From assembly GCA_029449245.1 (NCBI GenBank), contig JANATF010000006.1, forward strand, positions 434,001 through 498,000: a stretch of 64,000 nt of DNA, written 5' to 3'. This document shows, one piece after another, positions 34,860 to 44,422 of the stretch. Source of the stretch: Mortierella alpina. Its lineage: Eukaryota; Mortierellomycota; Mortierellomycetes; Mortierellales; Mortierellaceae. Numbering within the stretch: the first letter of the stretch is position 1; each line of letters starts with the position of its first letter. Below the pieces are notes generated by a model. It had not been told where the DNA came from, did not search any database, and was given only the letters and a program-made list of their open reading frames with translations. A program made the translations under genes and the position numbers.

Positions 34860-37563
34860 ATGGACCCCATCAAGGACGAGGCTGCCCAGAGCACCGAAGC
34901 CACTGTCGACCTCCCATCGATGGTGGACAAGATCATCATCCGCGACCTCACGGTCAGGAACATCATCGGCGTCGATGCCTGGGAGCGCTCCAAGCGACAG
35001 CCCATCATCATCAACCTTGTGGTCTACACCAGCGTCTCACAAGCTGGAGACACGGATCATCTGGTAAGACAACAACGGAAGCGGCATGGCTTGGACGATA
35101 TCAAAAGTCAATTGTCTAACGCGTGTCTGCCATCGTTTGCACTACTTTCCACTCTCTGTACCACCGTGGGAAATGAACATCACTTTCGTTTTATTGTGGC
35201 AGCCCTACTCTATCCACTACGGTGTCCTCTGCAAGACAGTCGAGGCGCACTCTGAAAAGTCAGAGTTCCGCTCTGTCGAGGCCCTAGCCGACTCTATTGC
35301 CCGTGTCGTTATCACTAAATGCCACGCACCAAAGATCTCGGTCAGGATCGACAAGCCCCGCGCTCTCCTTCATGCCGCCTCGGCCGGGGTGGAGATCACT
35401 CGCTCCCGGTCCGACTACACGGAAGAGCAACTCGCCGGCACTGTGCCTTGCCCGCTCCGATTCAACCAGCAGGACATCATCTTTGTCAAGGACTTGCGTC
35501 TGTCGTGCATCATCGGCGTCAACCCCTGGGAGCGCGAAGAGGAGCAGGTCGTGGTGCTGAACTTGCAAATCTACCCCGGCATGGACACCCATGCAGATCG
35601 CAAGGCCGACTATGTCTCCAGCACACACAACTACAGGACCATTGTCAGGACCATCACAAAGTACATCGAGGCGTCCTCCTACAAGACGGTTGAGGCCTTT
35701 GTGACCTCCGTTGCCAGAATTGCGATTGAAAAGTGTCATGTGAGCAAGATCACGGTCAAGATGGAGAAGCCAAGTGCCATTGTCTTTGCAGGATCAGCCG
35801 GTGTGGAGATTACGCGCGACAGGGCCTTCTTTGCCTCTGCAGCCGCTGCCCACAAGACCCATAATCGGGGTGTGTCCTCTGTCTCGACCATCCCTGGGCT
35901 TGCCAGTCCTCACTCGGATCTTCAGGTGGAGAGACGTGGACCTGTTCCTGCTCACCTGTCCCATGTGGTCTATCTGGCTCTGGGATCTAATTTGGGTGAT
36001 TCGGCGGCCAATCTGACGAATGGACTCAAGATGCTGGAGAAAGGGGGAAACGTGCGCGTGGTGGATACCTCGTTCTTGTATGAGACACCTCCCATGTATG
36101 TGACGGATCAGCCAGCCTTTTTGAATGCCGCGTGCAAGGTAAGGCTCCAATACCAAGTTTTTTTTTTTTTGCCTCTACTGTTTTGCGTGTCCCCGTCTCA
36201 TAAGCAAAGAAAAACCATTGCGCTTACACATGAATGTTTTGACCTGCTTTTGTAGATCATGACCGATTTGGCACCTCTGGATCTTTTGAAAAAGATCAAG
36301 GATGTTGAGGCAGAAATGGGCAGGGATTTCAACACCATCCGGAACGGACCTCGACCCCTTGATATGGACATCCTCTTGTACGACTCTATCGAGTACAAGG
36401 ATGAGGTTCTGACCATTCCTCACATCGCCATGCAAGAACGCGAGTTTGTGCTGCGACCCCTTTGCGAGTAAGCATCGACTTTTCAGCAGCACGCCCTGGC
36501 ATTGGAAAAGCGTATTATTTGCCCTTGACCCATATGTCTGATTCCATTTTTTTTGTTTCTCCATTCATTCTTTTGTAGCATCGCGAAGGACGTGGAGCAC
36601 CCCAAATTGTACCGCCACATTAGCCAACTGCTGTCACAGTTGTTGTTGAAGCAAGAGGAGGCGAGCCAAGGCGACAGCAACATCCACAAGTCGATCAAAT
36701 TGCGTCGCAAGATTGTGCACTGGGATGCCAAGACCTTGATTATGGGCATTCTCAACACTACCCCAGACAGCTTCAGTGACGGAGGCGACTACAGCACAAC
36801 TGAGGCCGCAGTTCTCAGAGCGCAGCAATTGATGGAGGACGGTGCGAACATTATCGACATTGGAGGCATGTCCACTCGTCCCAACGCTGAGGAGATCACA
36901 GAGGAGGAGGAGATCCGTCGTGTGGTGCCCGTGATCCAATTGCTGCGCGCGCGTGGGTTTGAGGCCCCCATCTCTGTGGATACATTCCGAGCCATTGTTG
37001 CCGACAAGGCCATCGAAGCTGGCGCGGATCTGATTAACGATGTGACGGCGGGTCGTCGGGATCCCGCCATGTACAGTGTGATGGCCAAGTGGAACGTGCC
37101 TGTCTGTCTGATGCACATGCGCGGGGACTCGAAGACCATGATGACCCAGACGGACTATGGCGCCGACAACGATGTGGTGGGTGAGATTGCTCGGGATTTG
37201 AACAAGTCGGTGCAGCGAGCCATTGCGGCGGGTGTCCATCGCTGGAACATTATTGTGGACCCGGGCATTGGATTTGCCAAGGACAGTGAGCAGAATCTGC
37301 AGGTGCTCCGTCGCTTACCAGAGCTGATCCAGGATGGAGCCACGAGTCCCTTGGCGGGATACCCTTGTCTTGTGGGACCGTCCAGAAAGGCGTTCATTGG
37401 ACACTTGACGCAGCAGCAGGACGCCACGAAGCGCACATGGGGAACTGCAGCGGCGTGCACGGCCTCGGTTGCGGGAGGTGCTCATATTGTGCGGGTGCAC
37501 GATGTGAAGGAGATTAGAGACGTGATCAAGGTGTCGGATGCCATCTGGCGCGTGCGTGCATAA
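34860..37563 (+). CDS. FOL1: Trifunctional folate synthesis enzyme FOL1
   Basis: Fusion of dihydroneopterin aldolase (FolB), hydroxymethyl-dihydropterin pyrophosphokinase (FolK) and dihydropteroate synthase (FolP). It makes 7,8-dihydropteroate from dihydroneopterin and p-aminobenzoate, and the synthase part is the sulfonamide target. Exons 34860-35063, 35203-36138, 36256-36467 and 36579-37563 give 778 residues. Domain order: FolB-1 about 22-133 (IGVDAWER, VEALADSIA, DKPRALLHAASAGVEITR); FolB-2 about 155-275 (IGVNPWER, VEAFVTSVA, EKPSAIVFAGSAGVEITR); FolK about 325-470 (YLALGSNLGD, RNGPRPLDMDILLYD); FolP about 495-778 (IMGILNTTPDSFSDGG, DIGGMSTRP, GPSRKAFIG). Two tandem FolB units are the normal fungal layout, and both keep the Glu and Lys positions expected for catalysis. 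The Thr-Arg-Pro of the FolP sulfa-binding loop is intact. Confidence 0.95.
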
Positions 37564-37896
37564 ATACGGGTCCGACGACTACTTTCGTTATCATTATAAA
37601 ACCTGCGAGATATCATTTCAATTGCAAGGATGCCTGGTGACTGCCGAACATGGGCGAGGGACGTGTCCCGCTGCGAATGGAGTGTATAAAAAGTGAGCCC
37701 TCCATTCGTCTTTCACACCTGCAATCTACATCGTACACACACGCACACCCGCATCTTCTTTTTCTCTGTGGATACAGGACAGCGAAGGACAGGGACAGGA
37801 ACTGGAGAGGACAACGACACGCTCCTTCGACATTGCGTCTACTATAAGGCACTCGCAAAACTCACTCAAACATAGAAACGAAGCATCTCGTCAACC
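37564..37896 (+). promoter_or_regulatory. Spacer and UFE1 promoter
   Basis: TATAAAAAG at 37685-37693 is a good TATA box 212 bases before the UFE1 start codon, followed by a CA- and CT-rich leader. No gene is present. Confidence 0.55.
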
Positions 37897-39690
37897 ATGC
37901 CAGACCTTACGCATGTCTTTCGTGCTACAGTCCAGGACCTGAGTCAGGCATCTGGGACACTCGGGAGTCGCCTCGCCCCAACTCCTCCAACCAAATCGAA
38001 ACCGGATCCCTGGCTGAAGGAAGCGCATCAAATCGTAAGGACGCCACTACCTACCTGCTTCGTGTGTGGCTCTGTGTGCTTTTTTTTTTGTATTCCTCCA
38101 GGAACACTTTACGTATTAACACTTTTCTGAATATCTTTTTTTAAAAAAACGACGTAACAGTCAAGGACAATGGCAGATCTTCGAGCCTTCATCATCACCA
38201 CTCGGCCTGCGTACTTGAACTTATCTCGCAGTGGCAGCACAGGACTTGGATCGAGTTCACACCCTCGCCGGTCAGATTCTATACCCAAAGCAAAGGAGGG
38301 CGGTGCAACGGGATATCACAGTTCGACCATGACTTCATCCAAGGTGTTGCAGGACCTGCTCGAGACTGTGTCTTCGTTGACATCTTTATCTGACAAGGAC
38401 CGTGATAGCATCGACTTGCAGGCCAAGGTGATGATGCGACAGATCAAAGGTGCCATTGAGGAGCTGGAATCGTTAGAGCAAGGTACCCTATCACACTTTT
38501 TTTCTTCTTTACAAAATTGCTTATCGATCTCTGTATGGTATGTGTTGTATGTGGAGGGGTCGTTGCAAGTTTGCTGATCGGTTGTTATTGTAATATTATA
38601 TGTTTGTCCCTTTTCTTCCTGGTAGATCGGCGAAAGAGACGGCAAAAGCACAGCAGTGTGACAGGACTGAACCAATTGCTGGCAGCAGCTGCGACGATGG
38701 GAACGACAGGACCCGTCGACAACCTGGCTCAGCATCGGCAAGGCGTGACCTTGTACCTGAACGAGCGACTTGCAAGTCTTGCAACTCTGCATAAGGATCA
38801 ATACGAAGCTAGGATAGCCCGCGAGATGGAAAAGCGCGAAAGGTATAATATTCACAGGACGAGAAAAAGGAATCATTTCTCTTGCTCGTTTTTTTGTTTC
38901 TTGGACATCAATTGACCGCTCTCTCTTCTTTTTTTTTGTTATCGTTAGTTCGCTTTACAAAGCGTTGCCAAAGCCCAACTCTGCAGGGTCAAGTTTATCC
39001 CAGCGCAGGAATCTGGGTCGGAATGGGGACGATATGTCGGCGAATGGCGGTCGTCCGTTCACACCATCATCACCACAATTCTCGTCCAATTTAGCCGCTG
39101 GACCAGCAACAGGAGTAGTAGGAGCAGGGACCATTGGATCGGGTAGGGTCGACCCTTCCACTGGTATCTCTTCGTCACAATACTATCACCAGCAACAGCA
39201 CCACCACCACAACAACAACCAAGCCTCGGGCTTTGTTGTTGACGAGGAACAGGACTTTGAGCAAAGCCTGAGTGCTCAGCAAAGGCAAATGCTCGAACTC
39301 GAGAACGAGACCATTGTCAAGAAACTAGAGACTGAACTCAATCAAGTCCGGTATGTTTTTATCCTCCTTTCCCATCATTTCATTTATATGTTTTCCGCCT
39401 TCTATTATCTTACTTATCTGCTTCGCCCCCTCCTCTCTCTCTCTAGGCAACTCGAGTCTTCCATGCTCGAACTCTCGTCGCTGCACTCGACCATCCAGGA
39501 ACATCTCGAGGTGCAGACACTTCAAACAAACCGACTGCACGAAGAAGCCTTGACCGCCATCAACCATATCGACTCTGGAAACGACCAATTGATCAAGGCT
39601 GGCAAACGGAATAGCAGCACGCGCAAGTGGATTCTCTTCTTCCTGATCCTCGCCAGCTTTGTCCTGCTCTTCCTCGATTGGTACGACTAG
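37897..39690 (+). CDS. UFE1: ER syntaxin (Qa-SNARE) UFE1 / syntaxin-18
   Basis: Qa-SNARE for fusion of Golgi-derived vesicles with the ER and for homotypic ER fusion. Exons 37897-38034, 38161-38482, 38626-38842, 38949-39350 and 39447-39690 give 440 residues. The N-terminus (LTHVFRATVQDL) matches the syntaxin-18 N-terminal helix. A helical domain runs to about 250. A disordered Ser/Gln/His-rich linker follows (QQQHHHHNNNQ). The SNARE heptads lie at about 345-410 (MLELSSLHSTIQEHLEVQTLQTNRLHE in outline). The last 20 residues are a membrane anchor (WILFFLILASFVLLFLDW) ending in YD, the tail-anchored topology of syntaxins. It is longer than yeast Ufe1 mainly through the linker. It converges with the SUN gene across 196 bases. 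Confidence 0.88.
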
Positions 39691-39707
39691 ACGTTCCGTC
39701 CGGCGTG

Positions 39708-39726
39708 TTTTTTTTTTTTTTTTTTT
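39708..39726 (+). repeat. T19 tract in UFE1/SUN convergent spacer
   Basis: Nineteen T bases begin 18 bases after the UFE1 stop codon, between two converging genes. The other tight convergent pair in the window (CMR1 with the giant gene) also has exactly nineteen T in its spacer. Confidence 0.9.
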
Positions 39727-39886
39727 GCAGAGTTGCCTCATTTATGGAAAGAAAGATAAAGAAACTGGTGTTGCATGTTTTTACAAGAACGCTCACAACC
39801 TATCGCTATATATATATTTGGTTTGCGAGGGGGGAGGGGGATAAGTCAAAAAGTTGAAAGTGAAGATAGAAAATATGCGGCCATCA

Positions 39887-42800
39887 TTAAGAGGACTTTT
39901 GGGCCGCCTCAGGTTCGTAGCCGTGCACACGAACACGATAGACGCATGTGTACTTGGGGTGTCCCCAATTGGACTTGATCCGAAGGGCGACTCCCACAGA
40001 CGACGTCGTCTGCTTCGACAATGGGATCGCAAACGTCTGTCTCGACTTTGGTTTCCTTGTCATCTTTGTCGATCCCTCATTGCTATCTTTGGGGTTGGTC
40101 ATGCTGGCTTCATATTCAAAGCTGGTCAAAAGCGTCGATCCTGGCCATGGGATGCCTTCGTTCCACCGCGTCGTTTTCTTTGTCGCTGTAGTCGAACTAT
40201 GTTCATCCTGTGCTCCCTCCCTTTTCTGGTCCGCCTTATCCTCTCCTCCTGATGAAGCCGAAGATCCCCCGGGCGTCTCAGACTGTTGTTTTGATGCAGC
40301 ATCGCCCTCTCTAAGACTCCAGACTTCGATTTCGCGAGGTGCGCTAGTCAAGTCCAAAACGACGCTCGGATCCGCATGCTCGATCGTGACCTCTGTCACG
40401 ATAATCTCTCTAGCCAAACGGATGGCCAATTGTCCACTGCTACCTTCCATGGGCCAGCATTCGCCTGCGTGCATATCCGGCTCAAGAGCCTTTTTGCGCG
40501 CCAGGGGTTGAAACATCCTGGCCCCAATCTGGCCCAGGAGATTGAACGTCCCGACAGCACGGTAGTTGGGTGATGTCAGCCCAGGGATGATCCGGCCTCC
40601 TGCGGTGAAGAGCGCATAGTCCGGCTTGGCCATCGCATCGGCAGAATACTTGTCCAATGCCTCATCAATCAATTCCGTGATCAATTCGCGCTCGACATCC
40701 GTCAATGGTCGCAATGAGTTGTCATCAGAGGACGACTTGTGCTGGCCGCCCGCTCGAGAGGGCGCGTGCTTGCCCTGCAGCTTGCCTTGCCTTTCCAGCA
40801 AATCGACAACCTTCGCTTCCAGTCCCTGCCAGATTTGATGGGCCTCCTCCTTGACAAGATTCAAAAACACGCCCTTGGAGACCATGGACATGCGGTCCTC
40901 GACAAATGTGGCCATCGCGCGCTCATTCTCCTGCAGGTAATCCTCCCATCGGGCCGTTTTCCCTGCCTTCTTTCCTCCAGACCTATAGGACTTCCAACCT
41001 AATCTTCCCGAGGAGGGCTCAGGTTGGTCTTGAGATTCCTGGTCCTGCAATGCGACTTGGTCATGGACCAGCTTCTGGACCTGCTCCGAGGTCATGAAGA
41101 GTTCCCTGGCCGTATCCCAAAACTCGCTCGGGATGGACAGCTTCCCGGTGCGAGGATCCCTCGAGACGACCAACTGACTGGGAATCTCCTTATGGATCAA
41201 CTGAATGGTTTGTTTGATCCAGTCACCCTCCTTGACGTATGCCCTAAGCGACTTGACCTCCTCGGAAACCCTGTTCAACTGTCGTTCCACACCCGACACC
41301 CAGTCGGAGAGATGGTCAAATTTCTCCTTGGAGTCCTTGCCCAATTGATCATCAGCCTTGTTGAGATCCTCCAGCGCCTTCTGGATCATTTCAATCCGCG
41401 ATTGCAGCTCTTCAAACGATTGAATATGATCCGTCGGTATCTGAATCCTCTTCGACGACGACGACGACGACGATGATGATGATGATGACGATGGCGACGA
41501 GGTCGATTTCCAGCTCGTTTTCCAACAAGGAATCCAAACGTCTACCGAAGGCACTTGTGGGATCCACTCTCGCCAAGAGAGTGGCGGACGTAATTGTTCC
41601 TGTGGGTCAACCTGGCTGCTGCCCCACGAGAATTTGTCCCTTGCACTCGATACCATGCCCTTCAGGACTCCTCCATCATTAGTAGAGCTCTGAACAACCT
41701 CAGTATCGTTGTCGCAACCCTGTCGATTCTGCAAAGCTGCTGAATCCGACGAGAGCTCTCCGAATCCGAGCGAATGGCCTGCCCATAGCACCAGGATAAG
41801 CACCGCCACCCCGAACAATGTTCCTGGACTCAGCAACCCCGAGTCTACACCGGCGTCTACCCAGGATGTCACTGTGCTTCTCAACCTGTGCCGCTGCGAC
41901 CACGGCCACTCGACTGTGAATCGAATCCATGAGAGAGCTATCCAGATCCATAGTTGAATCGTGACGACAGTACTGTGAAGAAGGCCCTCTAGGGACTGTC
42001 CGTAACCCTGGACCATTCGCCAGATAACATGCCAAGGGTAAACTCGATGGTGCTTGGGCGATGGTCGGGTATACCTGCGGCCATTGAGCGGCTCCCGTAC
42101 TGCCCGCCGGCGGTGCTCCGCCTGCGATGTGTTCGGAGCGCGACGCCCAAAAGACAATGGCTGATGAGAGATATCTCCCAAGGTGTCGCCGTGTTCAGAC
42201 ATGTCCTGGTCCTCGTCGGTCTCCAGCGGAGACTCAATCACGGCGTCCTCGGTGTCCTGGTTCAATTGTCTACGCCTGGCTGAAGACGACAGACGTTGGA
42301 GAGGTTGGAATGGCTCCTGGTCATGCTGCTCGTCTTCATCCTCCATCTCGTGCGTGTCGTCAAGCTCCTCGTCGTACGAATCTTGAGAGCCGCCGATACC
42401 AGAGTCCATCTGCCTCATCGAAGGTACACTAAACATGTCCCTCTTGGGCGTATTCGACGTCATCCTGTTGATAGGTGAAGGCGTCCTGGGAGATGTTGAT
42501 GTTTGGTTCAATGGCGGGGCGGAAGGATTGCGTCTCCTGGGAAAGCCCTTTCGTACTCGTGCGCTGGTGAAGGACCGTCCCGAGTCGCTCTCTGAGCTCG
42601 GACTCTGATAACCCGGTTGCCGCTTTGGAGTCCCCCACCCGAATTCATCGCGCTGTTTCCGTAGAAGACTTGCCCACCGCTTTATAAATCCGAGCTGCTC
42701 TCGCTCCTTGCGCTGTTCCTCTGCTTCGTGTGCCAGCTGCGCCGCCATGCCTTCTTCATCCGAGGCCTCTATGTTGTCCTCAGCACCGTCAGCCTCATGG

Positions 42801-43720
42801 CTATGACCTCGGAGTCGTTCATGTGGATAGAGTTCATCCTCATAGTCTCCAATGTCCAACCCTTCGTCCCCGCTGTGATCTTGGAGCGAGGCATCACGGT
42901 AGTGCAAGGGTTGAGTGCTTTCATATCGAGTTCCACGGCCGTCTTCCATCTCTTGCGAATACGTCTCCTGATCCATATCGAGCTCGAGACTGACGGGGAC
43001 TCGCTGCGCTGTCTCCTGGCTTGCGCCCCGTGTCGGTGTCCTTGACGTAAAAGTATCCCTTGCGCCTTCCTCCTGGCCATCATCACCATCCTCGTCCTCA
43101 TCATCGTCACTTGACTCGCTGGACTCCATCTCCTGTACGCCGAGGGTCAAGTGTCTTTGATGAGGAGAGGAATGACGCAGGGAAGGCGACGCATGACCGT
43201 CCGAGCGTTGACCGTTGCTGTGGTTGCGCGTGTGGAGGCTGAAAGCTCGCTTTGAGAGTGCAATAGGGGTATCATGTGGCCGAAAGTTCTTTCGGTACCG
43301 TTTGCCTTCTCGAGGAGTGCTGTATCCATGCTGTGGGCCATCCTCCAAGTCGTCAGGATCGTCGCTGTTGTGGCCTCGCCTGCCGCTAGCAGAGACGCGG
43401 TTCTCGAGGGGGACCTCGGCATCGACATATCGAGACGTGGCCATGGCATCGCTTCTATGCGATGTTTCACCCATCCGATGGAAGGGAAAGCTGCTGCTGT
43501 CGGATGCATACGGGAGTGTCATATTGTTGCTGTTGTAGTCTCCGTCCGTTGGGGTATGTTTGTTGGTTGCAAAGTAGTTGTAGACGCGACGGGCCTTTGG
43601 CGAGCGAATGGGCGTCTTGGGGCCTTCGACAGTGGCACCAATGACACCGGGCAGGATCAGGTTGTCGACCGTCGTGTACAATGGCGAGTTTTCGACAGCA
43701 GTATTGCCTCGAGTCTGCAT
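39887..43720 (-). CDS. SAD1: SUN-domain inner nuclear membrane protein
   Basis: Intronless, 1,277 residues. SUN proteins span the inner nuclear membrane and bind KASH partners in the perinuclear space, coupling chromatin or the spindle pole body to the cytoskeleton. Residues 1 to about 620 are disordered and charged with many Ser/Pro sites and acidic blocks, the expected nucleoplasmic part. One hydrophobic segment (TLFGVAVLILVLWAGHSLGF) sits at about 628-650. A Ser run then leads into coiled coil at about 750-960 (SFEELQSRIEMIQKALEDL, then VERQLNRVSEEVKSLRAYV). The C-terminal ~230 residues form the SUN domain, with ELIDEALDKYSADAMAKPDYAL, then SGQLAIRLAREIIVTEVTIEH and the final TCVYRVRVHGYEP. 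The SUN domain has an inserted low-complexity stretch (Ser, Gly, Glu, Lys) between EIEVWSLREGD and TLLTSFEYE. It diverges from CMR1 across 702 bases. Confidence 0.9.
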   Translation of the reverse strand: MQTRGNTAVENSPLYTTVDNLILPGVIGATVEGPKTPIRSPKARRVYNYFATNKHTPTDGDYNSNNMTLPYASDSSSFPFHRMGETSHRSDAMATSRYVDAEVPLENRVSASGRRGHNSDDPDDLEDGPQHGYSTPREGKRYRKNFRPHDTPIALSKRAFSLHTRNHSNGQRSDGHASPSLRHSSPHQRHLTLGVQEMESSESSDDDEDEDGDDGQEEGARDTFTSRTPTRGASQETAQRVPVSLELDMDQETYSQEMEDGRGTRYESTQPLHYRDASLQDHSGDEGLDIGDYEDELYPHERLRGHSHEADGAEDNIEASDEEGMAAQLAHEAEEQRKEREQLGFIKRWASLLRKQRDEFGWGTPKRQPGYQSPSSESDSGRSFTSARVRKGFPRRRNPSAPPLNQTSTSPRTPSPINRMTSNTPKRDMFSVPSMRQMDSGIGGSQDSYDEELDDTHEMEDEDEQHDQEPFQPLQRLSSSARRRQLNQDTEDAVIESPLETDEDQDMSEHGDTLGDISHQPLSFGRRAPNTSQAEHRRRAVREPLNGRRYTRPSPKHHRVYPWHVIWRMVQGYGQSLEGLLHSTVVTIQLWIWIALSWIRFTVEWPWSQRHRLRSTVTSWVDAGVDSGLLSPGTLFGVAVLILVLWAGHSLGFGELSSDSAALQNRQGCDNDTEVVQSSTNDGGVLKGMVSSARDKFSWGSSQVDPQEQLRPPLSWREWIPQVPSVDVWIPCWKTSWKSTSSPSSSSSSSSSSSSSKRIQIPTDHIQSFEELQSRIEMIQKALEDLNKADDQLGKDSKEKFDHLSDWVSGVERQLNRVSEEVKSLRAYVKEGDWIKQTIQLIHKEIPSQLVVSRDPRTGKLSIPSEFWDTARELFMTSEQVQKLVHDQVALQDQESQDQPEPSSGRLGWKSYRSGGKKAGKTARWEDYLQENERAMATFVEDRMSMVSKGVFLNLVKEEAHQIWQGLEAKVVDLLERQGKLQGKHAPSRAGGQHKSSSDDNSLRPLTDVERELITELIDEALDKYSADAMAKPDYALFTAGGRIIPGLTSPNYRAVGTFNLLGQIGARMFQPLARKKALEPDMHAGECWPMEGSSGQLAIRLAREIIVTEVTIEHADPSVVLDLTSAPREIEVWSLREGDAASKQQSETPGGSSASSGGEDKADQKREGAQDEHSSTTATKKTTRWNEGIPWPGSTLLTSFEYEASMTNPKDSNEGSTKMTRKPKSRQTFAIPLSKQTTSSVGVALRIKSNWGHPKYTCVYRVRVHGYEPEAAQKSS

Positions 43721-44422
43721 TGTTGTTTTGTTTGTTCATACAGGGGCAAGAGATGAAGACGAGAAGAGAGCGAGCGAGAGCGAGAGAGAAAGTCATGGAG
43801 CCGGGTGAGCAATGCGGGTCAGTATGGTTGAGCACATCTACAACGCGACTAGGATAGACAGAGCAAACAACAGCGTACGGGAGAGAGGAGCGAAAAGTCT
43901 CTTGCAGAGTCGTCCCTGTCCTGTGGGAGCTGCGAGTGGTTATTTGAGCGCGACCTGGACGGTGTCAGGATCGTCATGTGTCGTTGGTTCCGAGTCGGTG
44001 AGTGTGGTGGTGGTCGCCTGTTGCCTGTTTGCCAACCGTGTTTTCTTTTTTGTCGCGTCGACAAGCCAAGGGAAATAATGAGACAGGGATGGACGGCTCA
44101 GATGCCTTGTGTGCGTGTGTGTGCGTGTGAGTGTGGATGTATCAAGCTTGGTGGTGGTGATGAGAATCCTTCCAGAGCAAGGACGCAAAGGAGTGCAGAT
44201 GGAATGGAGAGGCAAAGACAGCGGGGTGATGGGACAGACAGGGAAAAGGTAAAAAGGTCAAGAAGGGCGAGAGGGAAAAGAAAGGGATAAATGAAAATAA
44301 CATCACTCGGTGTTTTTTTTCTATCCAATCTTTTTTTCTTTTTCTTTTTTCTCTCTCTCATTCTCTCTCTCATTCTCATTCTCATTCCAGCACCTACTCA
44401 CACACACTCACACACAAGCATC
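43721..44422. promoter_or_regulatory. Divergent promoter SUN gene / CMR1
   Basis: No gene is seen. Near the CMR1 side there is a strong pyrimidine tract (TTTTTTTTCTATCC through CTCTCATTCTCATTC, 44312-44390) before the start codon. Near the SUN side is a GAGAGCGAGCGAGAGCGAG block (43765-43790). No TATA box is obvious on either strand. Confidence 0.55.
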
